Positions 21,884 to 29,354 of a stretch of 31,488 bases of DNA are shown here, in pieces; the first letter of the stretch is position 1; every line of letters begins with the position of its first letter. The position numbers and the translations under genes are program-made. The notes below the pieces were generated by a model. It made no database searches. It was not told the DNA's origin and saw only the letters and a list, made by a program, of their open reading frames with translations. Location of the stretch: NCBI GenBank assembly GCA_001871075.1, contig MNUP01000040.1, positions 1-31,488 on the forward strand, read 5' to 3'. Source of the stretch: Candidatus Desantisbacteria bacterium CG1_02_49_89 (GTDB lineage: Bacteria; Desantisbacteria; UBA1551).

Positions 21884-22917
21884 AAAAGAAAATCATTTTT
21901 TTTACTGTTTTAACTTTCTTTTTAATAGTTTCCGTTTCGGGCGCGCAGCGCGCGGGAACAATGCGGGAGGAGCGCGATTCCATACTTAACAGGCTTTCTG
22001 CCATTGAGGCAACCCTTAACGGCTCAGGGACAATGGTCAACACGGACACGCGCCTGGTCTTTGCGAAAGTAGACGGCCTACTCGGGAGTTTCAGGGTCAA
22101 ATGGAGCGGGAACCCGGCCGGAAAGGTCACTTACAGCGTTTTAAAGAACAGAAGGGATAAAATATTCAGGATCTACAACCAGGCTTCGAAAAAGGTGGGA
22201 GAGATCCTAAGCCTTTGCGGCAGGATCAGGGACCTTGAGGAAACAATAACGTACCTGACCCAGCGGATGCAGGAATCCGACTCCGAAATCCAAAATTTAA
22301 GGAACGAGCTGTATGCGAAGGAGAAAGAGGCCGGAAATTTAAAGAAAGAAAATCAGCGCCTGCAGGCCCGGCTTGAAAATTACAAAAAGAAGCTCGATAA
22401 TGTCTATGAACAGGCCCGGGACCTGCTGGGATATATATTTAACGAGATCTCGGCCACAAATACTTCGGATAAGAATATAATAAACCGGTTTACGGCAGGC
22501 ATAGAATCGATCAAAAATACTTTTGTGGGTTACCACAGGATATTTAACGACCTGAGCGAAGAAGAAATAAATACCAAAGAAAAAAGGGAAAACTGGTTGT
22601 CGCGCTACCGGATCGAATCTGAAGCGTACGGCAAGATCCTGAAGCTTTGGTCGGACAGCAGGGATAGGATCGTCGGGTTATTCCAGAAAAACGAAGATAT
22701 AGCGAATATCAGCCGGATAGATGAGGCCATCGGCAGGATTTCAAATTTATTGCCAAAGCTGGAGGCCAGGAAAGAGATATTGATCAAAAGGCAAAAGCAG
22801 GAAAAATTAACAGCTTTAATCATACTGGCCGTTTTGGTCTTGGCCGCGGCAGCGGCATGCCTGGTCATCAGAAATCTTTCAAGAAAAAGGACCGGTTCAC
22901 GAAAAATGCCCGGATAG
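21880..22917 (+). CDS. Secreted coiled-coil protein with C-terminal membrane anchor
   Basis: 345 residues from ATG 21880, 6 nt after GAGGAG (a GTG at 21874 is possible but lies in the Shine-Dalgarno site). A Sec signal peptide (KKKIIFFTVLTFFLIVSVSG) leads to a long helical region. Residues about 105-180 have strong heptad character (RIRDLEETITYLTQRMQE onward). A further helical segment follows, then one membrane helix near residues 312-332 (LTALIILAVLVLAAAAACLV) and a basic tail. The topology suggests a periplasmic coiled coil anchored by its C-terminus in the inner membrane. It overlaps the lipoprotein gene upstream. No known family recognised. Confidence 0.75.
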   Translation: MKKKIIFFTVLTFFLIVSVSGAQRAGTMREERDSILNRLSAIEATLNGSGTMVNTDTRLVFAKVDGLLGSFRVKWSGNPAGKVTYSVLKNRRDKIFRIYNQASKKVGEILSLCGRIRDLEETITYLTQRMQESDSEIQNLRNELYAKEKEAGNLKKENQRLQARLENYKKKLDNVYEQARDLLGYIFNEISATNTSDKNIINRFTAGIESIKNTFVGYHRIFNDLSEEEINTKEKRENWLSRYRIESEAYGKILKLWSDSRDRIVGLFQKNEDIANISRIDEAIGRISNLLPKLEARKEILIKRQKQEKLTALIILAVLVLAAAAACLVIRNLSRKRTGSRKMPG

Positions 22918-23160
22918 CCGCTCTTTTCAACGGTATCCATTACATCACGAGATAAAAAAAAGAGGGTCAGACCTTGAATAAAGGAATTATTCTATTTACT
23001 CCCCGCTAACTGCTGGAGTCTTCGTCTCCGGGTGTGAACGAGTGTTTTTTCTCCCCAAGGGGACTTCGTCTGCGCCTCATCTTGACCCCATGCTGTCCCG
23101 ATAGAACATCGGGACAAGACGCCGGGGTCTGCGTCAGAAAGTACCAAAGTGGGGTTTTTC
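22918..23160. other. Gap with mobile-element-like remnants
   Basis: GGGTCAGACCTTGAATAAAG (about 22965) resembles the outer ends of repeats that accompany Y1-type (REP-associated) transposases, but no transposase frame is present. A perfect 9-bp hairpin (TGTCCCGAT 23094-23102 with ATCGGGACA 23108-23116) follows. Probably a decayed insertion; the family is my inference. Confidence 0.4.
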
Positions 23161-23161
23161 C

Positions 23162-23189
23162 TTGACAAATATAAAAAAATAAGTATAAT
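23162..23189 (+). promoter_or_regulatory. Near-perfect sigma-70 promoter of the toxin-antitoxin operon
   Basis: TTGACA (23162-23167), a 16-bp spacer and TATAAT (23184-23189): both hexamers are full consensus. The antitoxin ATG is 62 nt downstream of the -10 box. Confidence 0.8.
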
Positions 23190-23190
23190 A

Positions 23191-23244
23191 GTAGTTGCAA
23201 GTGTGACTACAATATAAGGAGTTCCAGGAATAAACCTGGAGGAG
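23191..23244 (+). promoter_or_regulatory. Putative operator and leader hairpin of the toxin-antitoxin operon
   Basis: GTAGT (23191-23195) and ACTAC (23206-23210) form an inverted repeat just after the -10 box, where an antitoxin operator would sit. TCCAGG (23223-23228) and CCTGGA (23235-23240) form a 6-bp hairpin whose 3' arm overlaps the GGAGGAG ribosome binding site (23238-23244), so it could limit translation. Both roles are inferred. Confidence 0.5.
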
Positions 23245-23250
23245 CAAAAA

Positions 23251-23541
23251 ATGAGCGTTGCCACGGCAATATTAAAAGCTGACCATATCGGTGTCAGGGA
23301 TCTAAAGGAGCATCTGTCTACAAAAATTCTGGGGAAAACCCTGGTTATCACGGAAAGGGGCGTTCCGGTAAGCGTTAATTTGCCATATGAAGATGTGCTG
23401 GAATTGACGGATTTACTTGATGAACTTGCAGATCCGGAAACCCTTGCAGCCGTGGCCGAAGGCAGGAAAGCAATAAACAAAGGAACCAAGGGTAGGGCAG
23501 TTTCTTTTCTTTTTGAAAGAATACAGGCAAAACGCAAATGA
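23251..23541 (+). CDS. Type II antitoxin, Phd/YefM family
   Basis: 96 residues from ATG 23251, with GGAGGAG upstream. The N-terminal ~50 residues match the Phd/YefM DNA-binding fold: IGVRDLKEHLSTKIL, LVITERGVPVSVNLPYEDV. The C-terminal half is acidic then basic and would wrap and block the toxin. Such antitoxins repress their own promoter, and an inverted repeat overlapping the start region fits that. The stop overlaps the toxin start (ATGA at 23538), so the two are translationally coupled. Confidence 0.9.
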   Translation: MSVATAILKADHIGVRDLKEHLSTKILGKTLVITERGVPVSVNLPYEDVLELTDLLDELADPETLAAVAEGRKAINKGTKGRAVSFLFERIQAKRK

Positions 23542-23843
23542 CGTATGGAGTTAGATTTCCGAGTCATTCGACTGAAAATAAGTTTGAAAAAATCCTTTCC
23601 AGAATTTCTAAAAAAAACATTCAAGACGAAATTATGGATGCCGTAAAGAGTTTGGCGGGCAATCCTTTTCCTTATGGTGAAAAGCCGTTCAAGAAACTTG
23701 ATCCTCCCGTAATTTTTTACCAATTTACGGCTCAATACCGGATAAGGGTCAGAGATTACAGAATACTTTATGATGTGGACAAAGACAGAAAAATCGTGTG
23801 GGTTTTGGCTTTAAGAATACGCTCTGAAAAAACTTATAAATAA
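23538..23843 (+). CDS. RelE/ParE-family toxin
   Basis: 101 residues from ATG 23538, overlapping the antitoxin stop. FKKLDPPVIFYQFTAQYRIRVRDYRILYDVD followed by a final strand ending RIRSEKTYK is, split over its parts, the typical RelE/ParE pattern (KL...YRIRVxDYRILY), with conserved arginines at YRIRV and DYRI. RelE toxins cleave mRNA on the ribosome and ParE toxins poison gyrase; sequence alone does not separate them here. A terminator follows at 23876, making a self-contained two-gene operon. Confidence 0.9.
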   Translation: MTYGVRFPSHSTENKFEKILSRISKKNIQDEIMDAVKSLAGNPFPYGEKPFKKLDPPVIFYQFTAQYRIRVRDYRILYDVDKDRKIVWVLALRIRSEKTYK

Positions 23844-23875
23844 CCATATATTTTACAGGAAGCACGCCTGTTTCG

Positions 23876-23912
23876 CTACTGCTGATCTCAGATACGGCAG
23901 TAGTTTTTATTT
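23876..23912 (+). terminator. Rho-independent terminator of the toxin-antitoxin operon
   Basis: CTACTGC (23876-23882) pairs with GCAGTAG (23897-23903) across a 14-nt loop, followed at once by TTTTTATTTTT. It lies 33 nt after the toxin stop. Confidence 0.8.
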
Positions 23913-23946
23913 TTAAAGCTTTCAGCTTGTTTTAATCCCTTATTTC

Positions 23947-23975
23947 TTGACTTTTTTCAATATATAAGGTATAAT
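23947..23975 (+). promoter_or_regulatory. Sigma-70 promoter upstream of tRNA-Glu
   Basis: TTGACT (23947-23952), a 17-bp spacer, TATAAT (23970-23975). It is on the tRNA strand about 150 nt upstream of the tRNA, with a CCCGCC/GGCGGG hairpin and an ACTTGTC array between. Confidence 0.7.
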
Positions 23976-24085
23976 ATATTATACTTTATACTTTATATAT
24001 TAAATGGTTCCGTAGTTCCCGCCTCATCGGCGGGTCGCTGTAGTGGCGACTGTGGTTCAAGGAATTTATTTTAGAATTTTATTTA

Positions 24086-24119
24086 ACTTGCTACTTGTCA
24101 CTTGTTACTTGTCACTGTA
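24086..24119 (+). repeat. ACTTGTC 7-mer array next to tRNA-Glu
   Basis: ACTTGCT, ACTTGTC, ACTTGTT, ACTTGTC then ACTGTAT, ending 9 nt before the tRNA. It is the sister of arrays at 5046 and 5507. Confidence 0.75.
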
Positions 24120-24128
24120 TTTGAGGAT

Positions 24129-24200
24129 GGCCCCATCGTCTATTGGTTAGGACACCGCCCTTTCAAGGCGGCGGGAGGGGTTCGACTCCCCTTGGGGCCG
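24129..24200 (+). tRNA. tRNA-Glu (anticodon TTC)
   Basis: A 72-nt cloverleaf: acceptor GGCCCCA with TGGGGCC, D-arm GTCT...GGAC, anticodon stem CCGCC/GGCGG with loop CTTTCAA (TTC), T-arm AGGGG TTCGACT CCCCT, discriminator G. No encoded CCA. Confidence 0.95.
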
Positions 24201-24202
24201 AT

Positions 24203-24221
24203 TTTTCCGCACAGCGGAAAA
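24203..24221. terminator. Hairpin directly after tRNA-Glu
   Basis: TTTTCCGC (24203-24210) and GCGGAAAA (24214-24221) form a perfect 8-bp stem with a 3-nt loop. It may end the tRNA transcript, although the 3' U-tract is poor. Confidence 0.5.
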
Positions 24222-24455
24222 TTCAGAGCAATGGAGCAATAGAGCAATAGAGAATAGAGCAATGGATAAATACAAGGCGATATTGCGGTCCATTCTCAAT
24301 TTTCTATTTTCGAAATTCTTATTTTAACCGGGAGAAAGGGGAGTCGAAAGATAACGAGCGCCACTGGTAAAGACTTTTTCACAGGGAACCCTCCACCAAG
24401 ATTGGCGGGCAGGCTTAAGAGAACTTAAAAAACTAAAAGATATCAACAATTTAGA
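24222..24455. other. Repeat-rich gap, first part
   Basis: Holds a GAGCAATAG-type 9-mer array (about 24226-24266), an AAAGACTTTTTCACAGGGAA phrase (about 24366) repeated at about 30180, and an ATTGGCGG fragment near 24400. A 13-nt inverted match to the tRNA-Glu T-arm lies at 24336-24348. No gene seen. Confidence 0.5.
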
Positions 24456-24545
24456 TTACGTAACTCAGGGCTTTAGCCCTGATAAAAATAGCAAACCTCC
24501 CTCCTTAAAGATTGGCGGGTCTACGAAAAGGTTTGCGTTACGTAA
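24456..24545. repeat. MITE-like element with TTACGTAAC ends
   Basis: About 90 bp with perfect 9-bp ends TTACGTAAC (24456-24464) and GTTACGTAA (24537-24545), an inner hairpin CAGGGCTTTAGCCCTG, and arms GCAAACC (24491-24497) and GGTTTGC (24530-24536). It shares the CCTCCCTCCTTAAAGATTGG block with the element at 2663. Confidence 0.7.
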
Positions 24546-24690
24546 AATATAAGAAAAAAATTATAGCAGTTTAAATTCCCATAAGGTCCCTGTAAAAGTT
24601 GTATTCAGATTGTTTCCCCGCCACGAATACTTCCACCATAAGAATTGGCGGACAAGGGCGGGTCGCAATGACAGTAAAAAAGGAGGATTT
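24546..24690. other. Gap before the secreted beta-sandwich gene
   Basis: Contains fragments of the TTTAAATTCCC...GTCCCTGTAAAAG leader phrase and an AATTGGCGGACAAGGGCGGG phrase. No independent gene; the downstream frame is open back to 24610 but only across repeats. Confidence 0.45.
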
Positions 24691-25233
24691 ATGCGTAAAG
24701 TATTAGCGATGTTGATTGTCGGGGGTTTGGTGGCGGGGCTGGTGTCCGCAGGTTTCGCGGCTGAAGCGGCGAAGCCGAAGGTAAAGATATACAAGGAATG
24801 GGATTTTACGAAATCCGGCGTGGTTGACGAGTGGGCTGAGGTCATGAAGAACAACCTGGAAGCGCAGGATTCCGCGAAGTCGCTGAAACTGGAAACAACA
24901 GGGCCGGACCCGTATATTTTCTTCCCGGAGGCGGGATTCGCCGCCGAAGAATTCCCGTTCATTGTCATAAAGATGAAAGGATCGAAGGCCTCGGCCGAAA
25001 TGACCCATCAGATCTATTTCGCCACAGAGGACATGCCTGATCTTGGCGAGGACAAAGTGGTTATAGTCAAAATTAAAAAGGATCAGGCCCTTTTTAACAT
25101 CGATATGAAAAAATGCAAGAACTGGACAGGTAACTTAACCGTCCTGCGCCTTGACCCGTTCAGCGGAGTAGAAGAAGTCGGCAACATTACGGAGATCGAA
25201 TCCATAAAGATAGCGAGCGGGCCCATTGAATAA
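24691..25233 (+). CDS. Small secreted beta-sandwich protein (CBM-like fold)
   Basis: 180 residues from ATG 24691, which has AAGGAGG 8 nt upstream. A Sec signal peptide (MRKVLAMLIVGGLVAGLVSA, probably cut after GFAAEA) is followed by one domain beginning KIYKEWDFTKSGVVDEWAE. The sequence then runs through FIVIKMKGS and FNIDMKKCKNWTGNLTVLRL to IESIKIAS. This order of strands matches the second module of the secreted protein at 30571 (WVFDREKTAKSW, ITLVMKADKG, HTYVIDM) and residues 404-548 of the giant protein. It is probably a galactose-binding-like or carbohydrate-binding domain working outside the inner membrane. Ligand unknown. Confidence 0.65.
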   Translation: MRKVLAMLIVGGLVAGLVSAGFAAEAAKPKVKIYKEWDFTKSGVVDEWAEVMKNNLEAQDSAKSLKLETTGPDPYIFFPEAGFAAEEFPFIVIKMKGSKASAEMTHQIYFATEDMPDLGEDKVVIVKIKKDQALFNIDMKKCKNWTGNLTVLRLDPFSGVEEVGNITEIESIKIASGPIE

Positions 25234-25451
25234 CAGTTAAAGGTTAAAAGTTAAAGGTCAGTTAAATGTTGAAAGCTAAGAAATAATCAATACATACAGC
25301 TTCCCAATTTCAAGTTCAAAAGCTTTCAAGCTTAATAACCTATAATCCATTGTTTGAAGATTATAGTTTATATGTATTTTATTTAACCGCGAAACCATTA
25401 AGCCATTAATCCTTAATCTATTAATCTAATATATTCAATTGAAGGGGACTG
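25234..25451. repeat. Two degenerate tandem arrays upstream of the helicase
   Basis: 25236-25272 is a GTTAAAGGTTAAAAGTTAAAG-type array, and about 25395-25430 is a CCATTAATCCTTAAT-type array. The first word reappears inside the helicase coding region at 25805. No gene seen. Confidence 0.6.
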
Positions 25452-28322
25452 ATGGATATAATAGACTATATCAAGTATATTGAGAGGAACGATGAGAATG
25501 CGGTCTATATAGACTCCATCAAGGGCAACGAGGCGAAATACGGTGATGTTAAGCTGCACCCATCAATAAAAAAAGCCCTTGCATCCAAAGGCATAGAAAA
25601 GCTGTATTCGCACCAGGCAGAAGCCATAAGGCTCATAAGGGACGGCAGGAGCGTCGCTATTACAACTCCTTCGGCAAGCGGTAAAACGTATTGTTTTAAT
25701 ATCCCAATCCTGGAAACAATAATATCAGACCCGCAGGCAAAAGCGCTTTATATCTATCCCCTTAAGGCGCTCGCGCAGGACCAGCTTAAAAATCTTAATG
25801 AATTGGTTAAAAGTTTAAGGTTAAAGGTTGAAGGTTCAAACCAAGACTATGAGATAGCGAAGATATATGACGGGGATACGAATTCCTATCAGAGGACCAA
25901 GATAAAGAACGACCCGCCTAACATAATAATGACCAACCCCGACATGCTGCACCTGGGATTACTTCCTTTCCACGAACAGTGGTCCGGATTCTTCAGCAAC
26001 CTGAAATACGTAGTTATCGACGAAGCGCATTACTATTACGGAGTGCTTGGCAGCCACGTTGCCAACGTTATCAGGCGGCTGCGCAGGGTGCTGAAGCATT
26101 ACGGCGCCAACCCGCAGTTCATCGCGTGCTCAGCCACTCTTGCCAATCCGGAAGAATTCATCGAACGCCTTGCAGGCGTCCCTTTTTCCGCGGTGAAGGA
26201 AAGCGGATACCCCAATTACACCAAACACCTGGTTTTCTGGAAGACGACCGGAAGCGCCTACGCGGACGCCGAATCCCTGTTCAGCGAAAGCGTGAAAAGA
26301 GGGCTGAAAACGATCCTTTTCGCTAAGTCGCGCCTTGTCACCGAGCTCATACACACCTGGGTTAAGATGGGCGCCAGGACAGGCAAGGAAAAAGTAAGCG
26401 CTTACAGGGCGGGATACCTCGCGGACGAAAGAAGGGAAATAGAAAGCGAGCTGTTCGGCGGCAATATATCAGGCGTTATTTCCACAAGCGCTCTTGAGCT
26501 GGGCGTTGACATCGGGAAACTCGACGTGTGCATACTGCTGGGTTATCCCGGGAGCATGATGTCCTTCTTCCAGCGCATAGGCAGGGTGGGCAGGAGGGAT
26601 AAGGAATCGCTGGCGGTCATGATAGCCCTTGAAGAGCCGCTGAACCAGTACCTGATAGCGCACGCTGAGGATTTCCTCAAAAGAGAGGTTGAAGCGATAG
26701 TCGTCGATCCTTATAACAGGGAGATCTTCAAAAAGCATTTGCAGTGCGCGGCAAGCGAGGTTCCGCTGGAGGACGGCGATGACTGCTACGGGCAGAAAAT
26801 GCTCCCGGCGCTCAAGGAACTATGCAGAGACGGGCTTGTTGCCCAGTCAGACACCGGGACAAAATGGTTCAACCAGGGCAAGCGCCATCCGCAAAGGGAT
26901 ATAAGCCTGCGCAGCGTGGACGAGCAATACAGCATAATAGACGAGGGAACGGGAAAGACCATCGGGACCGCGGAGACGTCGCGGGTTTTTTACGAGTGCT
27001 ATGAAGGCGCGATATACCTGCACCGGGCGGAGCAATACCTTGTCAGGAAACTGGACTTCGCCAATAAGAACGTTTTGGCCGGGAAAGTCATTGTGGATTA
27101 TTACACGGGCGACCTCGGCAGGGAGGACATCGCGGTCCTCAGCAGGATAGGGTCAAGGCAGGCAGGCGGCCTGTCGCTGAACTACGGGGAGGTTATCGTT
27201 ACCAAACAGGTAACCGGATACGCGAAGAAGCAGTTAAGGACCGGAAGGCTCATAAGCAAACACGCGCTCGATATGCCCCCGCTGAAATTCACCACCAAGG
27301 CGCTGTGGCTTGAGATACCAAGCAGGTACAGCGAAGAACCCGATTTTCCCGGAGGCCTGCACGCGATAGAGCACGCGGTGATATCGCTCTTCCCGCTGTT
27401 CGTCCTGTGCGACAGGAACGACATAGGCGGGATGTCCACTCCCCTGGACACGGACACGGGTAAGCCGTGCATTTTCGTATACGACGCTTACCCCGGGGGC
27501 GTTGGGCTTGCGGAAACTGCCTATCACAGGATAGAGAACATACTGCGCGAGGCGTACAGGTTCATCGCGGGCTGCGAGTGCGATGACGGGTGCCCGTCCT
27601 GCATACAGGACCCCAGATGCGGCAACAACAACAAACCGCTGAGCAAGGATATGGCTTTGCGGCTCCTGGAAGGATGGACGCAGAACCTGGACGTGATGGA
27701 CCCGGCGTCAATGGATGACCGGGAAATAAAGGTCAGCCCGGTCAGGGCCGGAAAAATCAAGGCCGTGGAGGAAATAAAGATACCCGTAGACGAGATCCTG
27801 TTCTACGACCTTGAAACCCAGAAAAGCGCGGAGCAGGTAGGGGGATGGGATAACAAGCACCTTATGAAAATGTCGGTAAGTGTTGCGTGCTGCGGTTCCT
27901 GGAAGGAGAAATTCAGGGTTTACCGAGAAGAAGATATAAGGAAGCTCATGAAGGATCTGCGAGCCGCAAAACTGATAGTCGGCTTCAATATAATAAATTT
28001 TGATCTGGAAGTTCTGAGGCCCTATATGAATAACGGAGACCTGGACAGCCTCCCGGTATTTGACATACTTAAAACGGTTTATGAAAAGCTGAGGCGGCGC
28101 ATCAGCCTGAACAGCCTCGCGATGGCGACTCTTGAGAAGGGCAAGATGGCTGACGGCCTTCAGGCGATAACTTGGTTTGAGCAGGGCGATTTTGATAACC
28201 TTATAACTTACTGCAGGGCTGACGTGGAGCTTACCCGCGACCTGTTCAAGTTCGGCCGCGATAATGGGTACATAAAGTTCGAATACCAGTCTGAAAGGGT
28301 GAGATTGCCGGTGGAGTGGTGA
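25452..28322 (+). CDS. DEAH helicase with DUF1998-type cysteine cluster fused to DEDD exonuclease (MrfA-MrfB-like)
   Basis: 956 residues from ATG 25452 (AAGGGG upstream). Helicase motifs: Walker A TPSASGKT (72-79), DEAH (190-193), SAT (227-229), and QRIGRVGR (374-381) after TSALELGVDIG. This is the YprA/Hrq1 branch of superfamily 2. A cysteine cluster at 708, 710, 714, 717 and 723 (CECDDGCPSC) matches the DUF1998 metal-binding region. From about 780 an RNase H-like exonuclease follows: DLE (786-788), GFNIINFD with D851, and YCRADVE with Y920 and D924, a complete DEDDy-type set. In Bacillus subtilis the equivalent helicase (MrfA) and exonuclease (MrfB) are separate proteins for mitomycin-type DNA damage repair. 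A single-chain version of that pair is my inference. Residues ~118-131 are encoded by a repeat word. Confidence 0.88.
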   Translation: MDIIDYIKYIERNDENAVYIDSIKGNEAKYGDVKLHPSIKKALASKGIEKLYSHQAEAIRLIRDGRSVAITTPSASGKTYCFNIPILETIISDPQAKALYIYPLKALAQDQLKNLNELVKSLRLKVEGSNQDYEIAKIYDGDTNSYQRTKIKNDPPNIIMTNPDMLHLGLLPFHEQWSGFFSNLKYVVIDEAHYYYGVLGSHVANVIRRLRRVLKHYGANPQFIACSATLANPEEFIERLAGVPFSAVKESGYPNYTKHLVFWKTTGSAYADAESLFSESVKRGLKTILFAKSRLVTELIHTWVKMGARTGKEKVSAYRAGYLADERREIESELFGGNISGVISTSALELGVDIGKLDVCILLGYPGSMMSFFQRIGRVGRRDKESLAVMIALEEPLNQYLIAHAEDFLKREVEAIVVDPYNREIFKKHLQCAASEVPLEDGDDCYGQKMLPALKELCRDGLVAQSDTGTKWFNQGKRHPQRDISLRSVDEQYSIIDEGTGKTIGTAETSRVFYECYEGAIYLHRAEQYLVRKLDFANKNVLAGKVIVDYYTGDLGREDIAVLSRIGSRQAGGLSLNYGEVIVTKQVTGYAKKQLRTGRLISKHALDMPPLKFTTKALWLEIPSRYSEEPDFPGGLHAIEHAVISLFPLFVLCDRNDIGGMSTPLDTDTGKPCIFVYDAYPGGVGLAETAYHRIENILREAYRFIAGCECDDGCPSCIQDPRCGNNNKPLSKDMALRLLEGWTQNLDVMDPASMDDREIKVSPVRAGKIKAVEEIKIPVDEILFYDLETQKSAEQVGGWDNKHLMKMSVSVACCGSWKEKFRVYREEDIRKLMKDLRAAKLIVGFNIINFDLEVLRPYMNNGDLDSLPVFDILKTVYEKLRRRISLNSLAMATLEKGKMADGLQAITWFEQGDFDNLITYCRADVELTRDLFKFGRDNGYIKFEYQSERVRLPVEW
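25805..25842 (+). repeat. GGTTAAA-type array within the helicase gene
   Basis: Successive GGTTAAAA, GTTTAAGG, TTAAAGG, TTGAAGG and TTCAAACC words of the kind in the gap at 25236. It encodes residues ~118-131 (VKSLRLKVEGSNQD), between the motif-Ia region and the conserved YDGDT segment. Confidence 0.6.
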
Positions 28323-28330
28323 TTACTTTA

Positions 28331-28493
28331 ATTATGAATTATGAGTTATGAATTATGAGTGAAGGAATCACAACGATTACAAACTGCAATTTTAAAGTTA
28401 TTCCAAAAGATCTCTACGAAATAGATACTAATTTTAAAATAAACATCCTCACAGTTGATTCATAATTCATCATTCATAACTCATAATTAATTC
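28331..28493. repeat. Element with inverted ATTATGAAT arrays, upstream of amrB
   Basis: ATTATGAATTATGAGTTATG (from 28331) and its reverse-oriented partner at about 28459-28492 bound a ~100-nt unique core. It fills the whole helicase-amrB gap. The amrB ribosome binding site lies just beyond it. Confidence 0.65.
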
Positions 28494-28505
28494 TGGGAGG
28501 GAAAT

Positions 28506-29354
28506 ATGGATACTCGGGCTCCCGCTGTGGCGGGGCAGTTTTATGACGGGACCGCGGAAGGGCTGAAGTTACAGCTGGATAAATGTTTCATGCACAGAGT
28601 AGGGGTGAAGAAGATCCCTGTGCTGAACCCGGACGGCGAAAGGAAGATCCTGGGTATCGTAAGCCCTCACGCCGGATACACGTATTCCGGCCCTGTTGCA
28701 GGCCACGGTTTCAGCGCCCTTGCTCAGGATGGTCCCTTAGGGACCATCATAATGATCGGGCCCAACCATCACGGCGTGGGCAAGCCGGCGGCTGTTTCAA
28801 TGGCTGATTCCTGGGAGACTCCTTTGGGAACAGTCCGGATAGACAAGGAAACAGGCGAAGCCCTGAGGGGATCCTGCCGTTTTCTTGAGGCTGACGAAAG
28901 CGCGCACAGGTTCGAGCATTCCCTTGAGGTCCAGATCCCGTTCCTGCAGTATATCTACGGGGACGCCTTTTCCATAGTGCCGGTGGCCATGATGAGCCAG
29001 GATATAAAACTCTGCAAAGAGCTGGGGAAGGGCATAGCGAAGGCGGCAGGCAAAAAAAACACGGTTATAATAGCGAGCTCTGACTTTACTCATTATGAAA
29101 TAAATGAAGTAGCGGAGCGCAAAGACGGGCAGGCAATAGAGCGCATACTTAAATTCGACATCGAGGGGCTTTTTGCAGTTATAAAGGAGATGGATATTAC
29201 CATGTGCGGGCCGGGCCCGGTCGCGGCGATGCTTTACGCCGCGAAAGAAATGGGCGCGGCAGACGCGAAACTGCTCAAATACGCCACTTCCGGGGACGTA
29301 AGCGGGGATAAATCCGCGGTTGTCGGCTACGCCTCCATCATTGTGAAAAAATAA
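28506..29354 (+). CDS. amrB: AmmeMemoRadiSam system protein B (MEMO1 family)
   Basis: 282 residues from ATG 28506 with GGGAGGG upstream, usual length for the family. It begins TRAPAVAGQFYDG, then SPHAGYTYSGPVAGH (His55), IGPNHHG (His88, His89), IIASSDFTHYE (from 188), MCGPGPVAAML (Cys234) and TSGDVSGDKSAVVGYAS. The two histidines and the cysteine correspond to the metal-binding set described for human MEMO1. The family is often linked to AMMECR1 (AmrA) and a radical SAM protein; neither is in the window, where it sits alone between two repeat elements. Biochemical role in bacteria is unsettled. Confidence 0.93.
   Translation: MDTRAPAVAGQFYDGTAEGLKLQLDKCFMHRVGVKKIPVLNPDGERKILGIVSPHAGYTYSGPVAGHGFSALAQDGPLGTIIMIGPNHHGVGKPAAVSMADSWETPLGTVRIDKETGEALRGSCRFLEADESAHRFEHSLEVQIPFLQYIYGDAFSIVPVAMMSQDIKLCKELGKGIAKAAGKKNTVIIASSDFTHYEINEVAERKDGQAIERILKFDIEGLFAVIKEMDITMCGPGPVAAMLYAAKEMGAADAKLLKYATSGDVSGDKSAVVGYASIIVKK
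28728..28748. repeat. Perfect palindrome inside amrB
   Basis: GATGGTCCC (28728-28736), TTA, GGGACCATC (28740-28748): a 9-bp perfect stem encoding DGPLGTI (residues 75-81), just before the conserved IGPNHHG strand. It resembles the intergenic CCCTAAAGGG palindromes. Confidence 0.5.

Noticed and set aside
22992-23735. Long minus-strand frame across the toxin-antitoxin promoter region
   Set aside because: It runs antisense through the antitoxin and part of the toxin, has no ribosome binding site, and its end lies in repeat remnants; no transposase motif was seen in it.
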